From positions 1 through 61,296 of the forward strand of contig CAZTLE010000003.1 of NCBI GenBank assembly GCA_964614415.1: a DNA stretch of 61,296 bases. The letters run 5' to 3'. The notes beneath the pieces are model-generated. The model made no database searches and was not told where the DNA came from. It saw only the letters and a program-made list of their open reading frames with translations. The stretch is from CAZTLE01 sp964614415. GTDB taxonomy: Bacteria; Bacteroidota; Bacteroidia; Flavobacteriales; Flavobacteriaceae. Both the position numbers and the translations under genes were made by a program. How positions within the stretch are numbered: position 1 is the stretch's first letter; the number at the start of each line of letters is the position of its first letter. This document shows, one piece after another, positions 44,251 through 52,577 of this stretch.

Positions 44251-44907
44251 ATGAAAAACTACATAGCCCTCTTCGAAAATATAATTGAGGATCTTAAGAC
44301 CGGTGAAGACAAGAATCTGATAGAGGTTTTGGAACTGGATTTCAGGACCAGTCATGAAGATCAGGACGATATCGCTTACACCTCTAAAGAAATTGGATTG
44401 GAATTATCCGCTGAACTACTGGAGTTCTATACGCAAATTCATTTGGTAACAATACGATGGCGACTTAAAAGCCTGCCTGGAACTGACTCGTATGACGAGA
44501 TGACGACTGACCTGATTTCAGGCTCTATTAACATTGTTCCATACTACACAATGCTCACCGGTGATGAAGAAGATTACTGGAAGGGCAAACTCTGGTTTGA
44601 GTACGACGATGCTGAGCTTAAGGAAGATATGCAGCTTCTAAAGCCATTTGACTACTACTACAGTGACGATTCGAATTGTGCATGCCTTCAGGTACATGAC
44701 GGGGTTGTAACACCTGCTCTTTCACATTTTGGAAACGAGGCTGGGTTACTGGACATGGGGATTACTATGGACAAGTACCTTTCCTTGTTATCTAAATCAA
44801 GAGGATTTCTTTTCTGGCCACGTGCATACCTATCAGAAAACAGTGCATTTAGAAAGCAGTATGATAAATATATGCCAAAGCTGTTTGAGGATACATCGTT
44901 ACTGTGA
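44251..44907 (+). CDS. SUKH/SMI1-KNR4-like probable immunity protein for cargo 2
   Basis: A 218-residue acidic, soluble protein. It starts 2 bases after the cargo 2 stop. Patterns fit the SMI1/KNR4 (SUKH) superfamily of polymorphic-toxin immunity proteins: early IGLELSAELLEFYTQI (LP..L..fy), central GSINIVPY, DYYYSDDSNCACLQVHDGVVTP, then GITMDKYLSLL near the end. SUKH proteins commonly neutralise nuclease toxins encoded immediately upstream. The family call is by pattern; I could not align it. The overlapping ATG at 44907 starts a small ORF. Confidence 0.65.
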   Translation: MKNYIALFENIIEDLKTGEDKNLIEVLELDFRTSHEDQDDIAYTSKEIGLELSAELLEFYTQIHLVTIRWRLKSLPGTDSYDEMTTDLISGSINIVPYYTMLTGDEEDYWKGKLWFEYDDAELKEDMQLLKPFDYYYSDDSNCACLQVHDGVVTPALSHFGNEAGLLDMGITMDKYLSLLSKSRGFLFWPRAYLSENSAFRKQYDKYMPKLFEDTSLL

Positions 44908-45026
44908 TGAAACAGGAATATACCCTTGCCCTCACTAATAATCTCAATAAATTAACCAAAACCATAAAATCAGCCATACCGAACCAGCCACAACTTGAAA
45001 GTATTTGGAACATCCACATCGGCTAA
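44907..45026 (+). CDS. Short ORF, 39 aa, spanning the start of cargo 3
   Basis: ATG at 44907 overlaps the SUKH-like stop (TGATGA). The frame encodes MKQEYTLALTNNLNKLTK and continues to a TAA at 45024-45026, about 30 bases past the TTG start of cargo 3. It has no recognisable domain. It could be a leader that couples translation of cargo 3 to the immunity gene, or residue of a degraded gene. Its existence as a protein is uncertain. Confidence 0.3.
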   Translation: MKQEYTLALTNNLNKLTKTIKSAIPNQPQLESIWNIHIG

Positions 45027-47754
45027 CGGAACAGCAGCCAACCGATTCGATAAGGGAAACACACCGTTCTTTCCCGCACAGGCCAAACTTGCTTTTGGTA
45101 AGGCAGGAGACGCTTACGAACGGGAGGCCGATGCAATGGCAGATAAGGTAGTTGCCAAATCAAGTGCGACCCAGGATACTACCCCTGCTCCTACTTTCTT
45201 CCCCCCTGCCGCTCCAACAATTCAAACCTTTTCTCAGGACACCGCGGTTCAAAAAGAAGAAGCCGAAGAAATCCAGGAAAAGCCACTGGCCGAGCAGATT
45301 ACACCCGTAGTACAACTTATGGCGGATGACGATGAGAGTGTACAACAAAAGTGCGACGCCTGTGCGGCAGAAGAGCAAAACGTTCAGCAAAAGCCCTTTG
45401 AGGAAATTCAACAGCGATCCCATCGAAATACTACCTCATCAGGTTCATTAGAACAAAGCCTTTCTCAATCCCGTGGTGGCGGTACTCCAATGAGCTCTCA
45501 CACCCGCTCGGAAATGGAGTCCGGCTTTGGGGCTGATTTTAGCAGTGTACGCATTCATACCAATGATACTGCTGTTCAAATGAACAGGGACCTGGGTTCT
45601 CATGCCTTTACCAGTGGTAGTGACATCTATTTCAACGAAGGTCGCTATGCTCCGGATACCACTTCAGGGAAGCATCTCCTGGCCCATGAACTAACGCATA
45701 CAGTTCAGCAAGGTGCTACCGGAGCTGTCCAAAAGAAAGAGCAATACCCTAAATTATCCCGTCTTAAGACTCACGTCTCACATATCCAACGCAAATCGCT
45801 GCTGGCACAGCAAAGTCTGCTTCAGTTTCAGCAATCGGGAGACATTCAGGCCATTCAACAATTCAATCCACTGGACATTCTGGGATCGGTGACCGACATT
45901 GCCGAATATCTCGACCTAACCTTGCCGGAGAGCCCTATAGAAGCCCTGAATATGCTCATCGATGCTATGGAAGATTCACGGGTAAGGCCATTTCTTTCGG
46001 TAGTGCCGGGTTACGCACAATCCCTGTTAATCCTGAAGTCAACGCTGGCCTTGTTGGAGGCGATTCAGTGGGCTATTGACAACCAGGAGGCGATTGTCGA
46101 AGAGGTGATTTCCTTTGTTGAAGAAGGCCTTGGTGCTGTAGAGGGTATCGTTCGGGAACAACTCTACAACCTGTTTGCGCCACTGGACGAACGGCATTTT
46201 GACATTATTTGGCATGTGCATATGCTTCCGCAACTGGAGCATATGTTGGAAAATCCGAGAGAAGTTATTTACAACGCCATCTACGAACAAATAAATCCGT
46301 TCGCAGGAATAGGTACACTGCTGGACCCACAGCCACACGGGCTGGGTCAGAACCTTATTAATATTTGGAATCACATTACGGGGATTTTCTCTAACATGTC
46401 CAATCTTGAACTAAGCCTGGCCATTGATGATATCCTGAACTTACAACGAGAAGTAGCCGCCCTGGCCAATCGTTTCTACGGCTGGGTAGCCATTGTGATC
46501 ATCGCGGCAGAAACCATAATCGGAGCTGGAGGTATCGGGGCAATTACCGCCGGTACTGCCACAGCCGCCGGAGCCGCTGCCGGATTCGGAGCCGGACTCG
46601 CCACCGCCGGGACCATAGGTGAAGTCCTGCTGGCCGCGACCATTGCGACCGACCTTGCTGTATTATTCAAAAGCTTCTTTAGTCTCCACGCTGTAGATAG
46701 TATGCTGGTCGATGACGAAAAAATGCAGCAAAACAATATCTACTATGGTCGTATCGCTCAAACGTCCATGTCTACAGGAATCATGGTGGCCCTATTGGTT
46801 ATTGCCTGGCTGGGCGCTAAGGTAGCGGAAGGGTTTGTAGCCCGCCTGGTTCAGCGTCTGCCGGAAGGCATACAAGAAATTCTGGAACACGTTCGCATTG
46901 GGATGCGCGACGGCCGGGGGGCGGCACGCGCCGAAGGGGAACCACCGAATGTACGATCGAATCCTCCCGAGCTCGAAGCGGAATTCAGTATGCTGAGAGA
47001 ACGGGTAAACAATCCGGAGAATGTCCGTCCGGTTTCGGATGCGGAACTTGCTACGCGCTATGATGTCGAGGTTTCCGTAGGAGAACATACCTATCGCCGA
47101 AGAACTTCCGATGGAAGATGGTGTCGTTTCTCTACCCCCGTATGCGGGTTGGAAATCGATGGTGTAAATCTTCCGGAGGGAACACTACCACAGCTACCGG
47201 CCGAACTTCAGGTGGGTGAGAATGTTTCCATACCCTACCAGGGACAGCGCAGAGCTCAGGTAACCGGTCGAAGAACCGTGACCATTGAAGGGCAAGACAT
47301 AGAAATGATCGATTTCCGCATCTCCCGGGATACGCGTCGTGGATTTGACGGTGAGTCCAATGTGAGCTTTTCAGAAATGGATGTGCGCCAATGGATGGAT
47401 GACGGGGATTTGATACGATGGACCGAAGAACGTACTCGATTGATGAACAACAGACCTCCTTACCGGGATGGACTGGTAGATGAAGTATGGGAAGGTGCGA
47501 TGGACGCCGATGGAAGAGTATGGGATCCCGATCCAAATGGCAATGGCAGGGAGCTGCATTGGGATCGAAGCAGGGATCGATGGGATCAATGGCATATGGG
47601 ACACCGTCCGGGTCATGAGTACCGTAAATTGGTGAATGATTATGTTGAAGGACGCATTACCTGGGACGAGTTCATGTCGAGATATAACGATGCCAGTACG
47701 TATCATCCTGAGGCCCCGGAAGCGAATATGGGGCATGGGCGCGAAATTGATTAA
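44995..47754 (+). CDS. eCIS cargo 3: DUF4157 protein with C-terminal GH-E HNH nuclease
   Basis: A 919-residue protein. Module FFPAQAKLAFGKAGDAYEREAD (25-46), KPLAEQITPVVQL (96-108), CDAC (120-123), DUF4157 (about 160-240, HELTH 231-235); the Glu-rich repeats of the other cargos are missing. Hydrophobic helices lie at about 497-560 and 590-625. The C-terminus (about 820-919) matches the GH-E family of HNH/Endo VII nucleases: RVWDPDPNG, then HMGHRPGHEYRKL with the G-H-E residues at 869-875, and a final GH. Predicted nuclease toxin. The start is TTG 44995; a stop lies upstream in frame at 44965 and no ATG follows it. Confidence 0.85.
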   Translation: MKVFGTSTSANGTAANRFDKGNTPFFPAQAKLAFGKAGDAYEREADAMADKVVAKSSATQDTTPAPTFFPPAAPTIQTFSQDTAVQKEEAEEIQEKPLAEQITPVVQLMADDDESVQQKCDACAAEEQNVQQKPFEEIQQRSHRNTTSSGSLEQSLSQSRGGGTPMSSHTRSEMESGFGADFSSVRIHTNDTAVQMNRDLGSHAFTSGSDIYFNEGRYAPDTTSGKHLLAHELTHTVQQGATGAVQKKEQYPKLSRLKTHVSHIQRKSLLAQQSLLQFQQSGDIQAIQQFNPLDILGSVTDIAEYLDLTLPESPIEALNMLIDAMEDSRVRPFLSVVPGYAQSLLILKSTLALLEAIQWAIDNQEAIVEEVISFVEEGLGAVEGIVREQLYNLFAPLDERHFDIIWHVHMLPQLEHMLENPREVIYNAIYEQINPFAGIGTLLDPQPHGLGQNLINIWNHITGIFSNMSNLELSLAIDDILNLQREVAALANRFYGWVAIVIIAAETIIGAGGIGAITAGTATAAGAAAGFGAGLATAGTIGEVLLAATIATDLAVLFKSFFSLHAVDSMLVDDEKMQQNNIYYGRIAQTSMSTGIMVALLVIAWLGAKVAEGFVARLVQRLPEGIQEILEHVRIGMRDGRGAARAEGEPPNVRSNPPELEAEFSMLRERVNNPENVRPVSDAELATRYDVEVSVGEHTYRRRTSDGRWCRFSTPVCGLEIDGVNLPEGTLPQLPAELQVGENVSIPYQGQRRAQVTGRRTVTIEGQDIEMIDFRISRDTRRGFDGESNVSFSEMDVRQWMDDGDLIRWTEERTRLMNNRPPYRDGLVDEVWEGAMDADGRVWDPDPNGNGRELHWDRSRDRWDQWHMGHRPGHEYRKLVNDYVEGRITWDEFMSRYNDASTYHPEAPEANMGHGREID

Positions 47755-47854
47755 CTTATTTGAGGAAAACAACCTGGGCACATTCAGGAAAAACCCTCTT
47801 GTTTACCCTATTGAAGATCAATATTTTAGTGAATTAATACCGAAGTATGGCTAA
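47735..47854 (+). pseudogene. Short ORF, possible immunity-gene remnant after the GH-E toxin
   Basis: ATG at 47735 inside the end of cargo 3, stop TAA 47852-47854 inside the start of the patatin gene. Encodes 39 residues (MGAKLINLFEENNLG, then VYPIEDQYFSELIPKYG). Position fits an immunity protein, but 39 residues is too short for known ones, so a truncated gene is possible. It may equally be a chance frame in a 92-base gap. Confidence 0.3.
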
Positions 47855-50396
47855 GTCAAAATCACGTTGGTTGCGATTTGTAGGTTGGGTCAACAAATAC
47901 ATCCGATCGTTTAAGAACTTCTACAAATCATCCTTTTTAAGCCTGCTGATCATCATTATCATCCTGTTGTTACTCACGCAGATGGATCAGGCGCTTACCA
48001 TGATGGTTGATCTCATTGAGCGTGACCGTTTTTCATTGTTCCTGGCTTTTTTCTTTATCAATGCACTGGCAATAGCCCTCTCCCACTTCCCTATTTACAA
48101 CTATTACGCTGCAAATCTGAATAACTCAGCCAACTATACCGAGTGGCATACTTCTAAACCCATCAGGTTTTGGCCTTTTACAAAGTTTCCGGTGTACATA
48201 TTTACAACGAACAAGGACGTAGGGTACAAACCGGATAACCGTGCAAATTACCTCCGTTACGCGCTGGGTGTATTGATATATGCCGTATGGATTCACTATA
48301 TCATTAGCAGTTTTGCACCGAATCTTTACTTCGAGGACTTCCCGATCACCTTGATAAAATGGATATGCTATCCCATGCTTTTGGTGCCTTTCCTGCTCTA
48401 TATTTATTATAAAAGGAAAACGACAAGGCTGGCCAAGGCAGGTGATGAAGAAGCCCTTACAGCCCTCTACAAGCGGTTAGGCCTTTGGTATTTCTTGATC
48501 GCATTTACGACCTTAATGCTCATGCTCATCACCATACTTGTCGGGAATTTTAGTCCTGCGAGTTTTGTGTTGTTGTTGCTCACAGGGTATTTCTTTATGC
48601 TGAACTATCTGTTCTTCAGACTGCTTCGTACCAAACTAACACGCATCAAGAAAACCCTCACCAGTCCGTTGTTACTGCCTGCCAGTATCTTCATTGGACG
48701 ATTCCTGTACCTGGAAAGATCCGAGAACTACATTACCATGTTCTTTGGAAATTTTGTTATTGCCACAGGAGTATTGGTGTACGCTACGGTTGGCAGCATC
48801 AAAGGATGGCCGTTATCCAATGGCATCCCGATCTTACTTGCGTTCTTTTATTTCTACTATTTCATCATTGCCAGCCTGGGCAAATACTTCTTCGTCACCA
48901 AGAAGTTGGGGTTGTTCCAAAGCAAGAAATACAAATTCATCTTCGTGGCATTGGCTATTTGGATCATACTCATCCTGATCACTCAATTTGGCGGTGTTGA
49001 GAATACAACACATGAACTAGATCAGGTACCGGCCCCTCAAAATTCGATCAGCGAGGCCAGATTCCTTGAAAGTATCCGGCAAAAAGAAGATGAGACCCTG
49101 TTTTTCATCGCCTCTCACGGTGGTGGACTCAAGGCCAATGTATGGACGCTGAATGTTTTGAACACCCTACAGGAGAAGACCAACGGCCAACTTCTCAACA
49201 GAACCATTGCATTTTCCGGAGCTTCAGGAGGTTCGTTGGGGCTTGCTTTATATTCAGGTCTTTACGGATTGGATGGCACCGATACCGAAGCCATACAAAA
49301 GAAAATTGATCTCATTTCAGAACAAAACTACACTTCTGTAGATCTTTCGTTGACCTTCGGATTGGACACCTATCGCAAGCTATGGCCATTCAGCCAACGG
49401 ATAGGCGTTCGCGACCGACCCTATTATGCCATGATAAAGTATCAGAACTGCGTGGAGGGATCCGAGAACAAAACACTTTCGGAGGTTCCGTTCCGAACCT
49501 ACTGGAAAAATGGGTTTGACAGCCAACAATACATGCCTTCCCTCATTATGAATACGGCAGAGACCGGAGGGAACCGGGGTATACTCTGGTCGGTAGACCC
49601 ACAGAATTTCAACAGCATCTTCCCCTATGCGGTTGATCTGGCCGAACTGGATGGTGGTAAGACACTTCCCTTCTACCAGGCAGTATCAACAACAAATCGT
49701 TTTCCCGTATTTAGCCCTGCGGCCAAAATAAAGGGATACGGACACTTCATAGATGCAGGAGCCATTGACAACAGCGGATTGCTAGGTTGCCTCGATCTGT
49801 ATAATTACCTGAATCGCAACTCGGACGTATTACAGGGAAAACTGGTCGTCTTTGTTGAGATCATCAATAGCAAAGGATTGTATACGAACTTCCTGAAGCA
49901 GGAATTCATGCAGGAAGCGCAAATAGCACATATTCCGATCGACGAACAGGAAACCGATAATATCGCTGCCGATCTGCAAACCGGACTGAACCTGGATAAA
50001 ATTCCGAGATATTTGAGCGATTTCCTTTCCAACCTGGAACTTCTGAGTGCTGAGTCTTTCCGTCACTTTGAGATTTACATGCCGCATAAAGTACTTGTAG
50101 AAGATGTAGAAGGCATTCTTGGAGGGAAGATAATCGACGATGAAATAAGAGCCAGTCTGGGTGCCTATCTGAAAAGGAGAAATGATAATATTCTGGCGAT
50201 CACCGATCTGCGATCTTCGTTCTTTCAGAACTGGGAATACTATGAGCCTACCCTGTCAAGGCATCTCAGTAAGAGTAGTATCAACTACATAAAGAAAATT
50301 ATGGACTACCGCGATCTTCAGGAAACGTTTGAGACAATTAATACCCTGGTGAATCCGGAGAAAGTCGAACCCATTATACAACTACCTCCCGAATAA
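47847..50396 (+). CDS. Membrane-embedded patatin-like phospholipase in the eCIS locus
   Basis: An 849-residue protein. The first 385 residues contain roughly eight to ten hydrophobic membrane segments. A patatin-type lipase domain follows: oxyanion loop ASHGGGLKA (about 423), nucleophile elbow FSGASGGS (Ser 460, G-x-S-x-G) and catalytic Asp in DAGAIDNSG (Asp 636). The Ser-Asp dyad is complete, so acyl hydrolase activity is likely. It overlaps the 39-codon ORF by 8 bases and ends 7 bases before the AAA ATPase gene, firmly inside the locus. No DUF4157 module is present, so it is probably not loaded cargo. It could damage the producer's own membrane to release particles. Confidence 0.85.
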   Translation: MAKSKSRWLRFVGWVNKYIRSFKNFYKSSFLSLLIIIIILLLLTQMDQALTMMVDLIERDRFSLFLAFFFINALAIALSHFPIYNYYAANLNNSANYTEWHTSKPIRFWPFTKFPVYIFTTNKDVGYKPDNRANYLRYALGVLIYAVWIHYIISSFAPNLYFEDFPITLIKWICYPMLLVPFLLYIYYKRKTTRLAKAGDEEALTALYKRLGLWYFLIAFTTLMLMLITILVGNFSPASFVLLLLTGYFFMLNYLFFRLLRTKLTRIKKTLTSPLLLPASIFIGRFLYLERSENYITMFFGNFVIATGVLVYATVGSIKGWPLSNGIPILLAFFYFYYFIIASLGKYFFVTKKLGLFQSKKYKFIFVALAIWIILILITQFGGVENTTHELDQVPAPQNSISEARFLESIRQKEDETLFFIASHGGGLKANVWTLNVLNTLQEKTNGQLLNRTIAFSGASGGSLGLALYSGLYGLDGTDTEAIQKKIDLISEQNYTSVDLSLTFGLDTYRKLWPFSQRIGVRDRPYYAMIKYQNCVEGSENKTLSEVPFRTYWKNGFDSQQYMPSLIMNTAETGGNRGILWSVDPQNFNSIFPYAVDLAELDGGKTLPFYQAVSTTNRFPVFSPAAKIKGYGHFIDAGAIDNSGLLGCLDLYNYLNRNSDVLQGKLVVFVEIINSKGLYTNFLKQEFMQEAQIAHIPIDEQETDNIAADLQTGLNLDKIPRYLSDFLSNLELLSAESFRHFEIYMPHKVLVEDVEGILGGKIIDDEIRASLGAYLKRRNDNILAITDLRSSFFQNWEYYEPTLSRHLSKSSINYIKKIMDYRDLQETFETINTLVNPEKVEPIIQLPPE

Positions 50397-50403
50397 CATA
50401 CAC

Positions 50404-51735
50404 GTGAAATCCTTGACCAAACATACCGATCTTAGTGCCGTCTTCTCATTTTTGAGAGAGACGATCTCCTGGCGTATCCAACATCCCGAAACCCGGTTTC
50501 AGGACAATGCTCCAGGTTTCACCCCGGAATCTTTCGGATCGTCATTATTAGCCCGGTTCATTTCAGACCAGGCGCTCTCCCATGAGGAGACCATAGTATT
50601 GCTACTGGCAATAACACCACATTTGAGTCCGGATTTTCTGGTAAATACCGTTTCGGACGAATTTCCCGGGGGGACCGACCTTCCCATCTTCGGGGGTGTA
50701 AAAGGGAAAAATCACCGCGGGATCATTCCAACAGGTGAGACGATTCAATTCCTGTTGGGAGGAACGGATGTACAGTCGAGAATTGACTGTTTGCATTTGT
50801 TTTCAGAGGATTCAAAGCTCATACAACAAAACATCGTTTACCTGGACTCAGTAGGTGCCGGAGAGCCCCTTATGAGTGGAAGGTTGTTGATGGTGCCGGA
50901 TGCTTTGCATCTGCTAACCACGGGTGTTGTTCCCCCTCCGAAGCTAAGTACGGAATTCCCGGCTCAACGTCTGAAAACCCAGCTAACCTGGGAAGACCTG
51001 GTACTCAATGAAAAGACCATGGAGCACATTCGGGAATTGGAAATATGGCTGCAGTACCATCATACCCTTATGGAAGACTGGGGTATGAAGAACCGCATTA
51101 AAGATGGTTATCGCGTACTATTCTACGGACCTTCCGGAACCGGAAAGACGTTGACAGCAACGCTTTTGGGCAAGTATACCGATAAGCCAGTCTACCGGGT
51201 TGATCTTTCCACGGTGGTATCGAAGTACATAGGCGAGACCGAAAAGCACCTGGCAAGCTTGTTTGACCGCGCAGCCCATAAGGATTGGATTCTGTTCTTT
51301 GATGAGGCCGATGCTATTTTCGGAAAACGGACCAATGTTCGGGATGCTCATGACAAATACGCGAATCAGGAGGTGTCCTATTTACTACAGCGCATCGAAG
51401 GACATCCCGGACTGGTTATCCTGGCTTCCAATTACAAGGATAATATTGATGACGCTTTTACCCGTCGTTTCCAGTCTATATTTGCCTTTGAGTTGCCTGG
51501 TGCGAGAGAACGCCTGTTACTCTGGGAAAAGAATCTTCCGGCTCAACTTTCACTGGCCCCGGAGGTTGACCTTGAGGCCATTGCAAAGAAATATGATCTC
51601 ACCGGGTCCAATATCATCAACATCATTCAGTATTGCAGTCTCAAAGTTCTGAGTCAGCAATCCAATGTACTTACTACTGAAATTCTTATTGAGGGTATTA
51701 AGCGTGAATACCTCAAAGAAAACCGACTGTTCTAG
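50404..51735 (+). CDS. AAA+ ATPase of the eCIS locus (Pvc15/Afp15-like)
   Basis: A 443-residue ATPase. Walker A GPSGTGKT is near residue 241, Walker B ILFFDEADA near 295, sensor 1 in LVILASNYKDNID, and the arginine finger in DAFTRRFQSI. The N-terminal 200 residues are eCIS-specific. In PVC/Afp loci this ATPase closes the operon and is thought to act in assembly or cargo loading. Likely start GTG 50404. Its stop codon TAG lies in CTAG at 51732-51735, shared with the convergent pxpC stop. Confidence 0.92.
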   Translation: MKSLTKHTDLSAVFSFLRETISWRIQHPETRFQDNAPGFTPESFGSSLLARFISDQALSHEETIVLLLAITPHLSPDFLVNTVSDEFPGGTDLPIFGGVKGKNHRGIIPTGETIQFLLGGTDVQSRIDCLHLFSEDSKLIQQNIVYLDSVGAGEPLMSGRLLMVPDALHLLTTGVVPPPKLSTEFPAQRLKTQLTWEDLVLNEKTMEHIRELEIWLQYHHTLMEDWGMKNRIKDGYRVLFYGPSGTGKTLTATLLGKYTDKPVYRVDLSTVVSKYIGETEKHLASLFDRAAHKDWILFFDEADAIFGKRTNVRDAHDKYANQEVSYLLQRIEGHPGLVILASNYKDNIDDAFTRRFQSIFAFELPGARERLLLWEKNLPAQLSLAPEVDLEAIAKKYDLTGSNIINIIQYCSLKVLSQQSNVLTTEILIEGIKREYLKENRLF

Positions 51736-52577
51736 ATAAGACTAAACAGTATTTCGTCTCCTGCCCTGCCCTGTGATAACCGATTTATGGATTTGTCACT
51801 TAATTGCAAAATTCGGGCATACCCTCCGGTGGTCTGACCATCCCGCATAAGCACGATAATTTTTCCTGAGGGCGTTAATTGAACCGTCCCGGGCTGCACG
51901 GGAGCCGTTAGTATTCCGGGTACCGAAAGGGAAATTTCCGAATCCAATATATAAGCCATCCTATTACCATCCGGTGTGATTGAAAATGAGATAGTCTCTA
52001 TCTTTGCCTGTATGTCCTCAGGTAAGGAATCAAACTCAGGTCCTTTGTATACGGTAAGCGCATTGGTTTCCGGGTCTTCTGTGCGAATTGCAACCGATGC
52101 AAATTTTTCCGATTGTATTTCCGTGTTTGCGATGGGTATGATGTCTTCCTTTGTTATTTTTCCACGTGATGTGACCCCTTCGTAGAGACTTCGGCTGTTT
52201 AAGACCTTTTCAGATTGTATCCCGCCCGTGACCGCCATATATCCGAACACTCCGGAGGTGGCCGTTCCAAACCGCAATACATCACCGTTCTTAACGGACA
52301 CTTCATGAATCAGGGTGATCGGTTCCTCATTCAACGTAGCTTGAAAAGTCGCTCCCGTCAAACAAATACGGGTTGCCTGAGTAAATTCCAATACGGGCCC
52401 TTGTAACATCACTTCAAGCACTGCGTTGTCTTCCGGGTTGCCAAGTAACCGATTTGCAAGGCGGGCCGAAAAAGCATCCATGGCTCCACTTACGGGAACT
52501 CCAAGAGACCGATACCCCATACGGCCCTTGTCCTGGACCGAGGTATACAAACCCGACGAAAGCACTTTAATCGACAT
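51732..52577 (-). CDS. pxpC: 5-oxoprolinase subunit C
   Basis: Biotin-dependent carboxyltransferase-like (KipA/AHS2) subunit of the ATP-dependent PxpABC 5-oxoprolinase, which opens the pyroglutamate ring to glutamate. Signatures: GLYTSVQDKGRMGYRSLGVPVSGAMD at the N-terminus and TGATFQATLN, VTGGI, EFDSLP later. Normal length (281). It overlaps pxpB by 11 bases upstream. It is the last gene of the operon and ends in the shared CTAG tetranucleotide against the eCIS ATPase gene. Confidence 0.92.
   Translation of the reverse strand: MSIKVLSSGLYTSVQDKGRMGYRSLGVPVSGAMDAFSARLANRLLGNPEDNAVLEVMLQGPVLEFTQATRICLTGATFQATLNEEPITLIHEVSVKNGDVLRFGTATSGVFGYMAVTGGIQSEKVLNSRSLYEGVTSRGKITKEDIIPIANTEIQSEKFASVAIRTEDPETNALTVYKGPEFDSLPEDIQAKIETISFSITPDGNRMAYILDSEISLSVPGILTAPVQPGTVQLTPSGKIIVLMRDGQTTGGYARILQLSDKSINRLSQGRAGDEILFSLI

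Noticed and set aside
36517..47754. HELTH in DUF4157 as proof of active proteases
   Set aside because: The motif is part of the DUF4157 family consensus and is found in all three cargos regardless of C-terminal domain; activity cannot be concluded from it.
16013..51735. Type VI secretion system
   Set aside because: No TssJLM membrane complex, ClpV or TssBC pair. The single phage-like sheath, DUF4255, LysM hub, DUF5908 and Pvc15-like ATPase are eCIS features.
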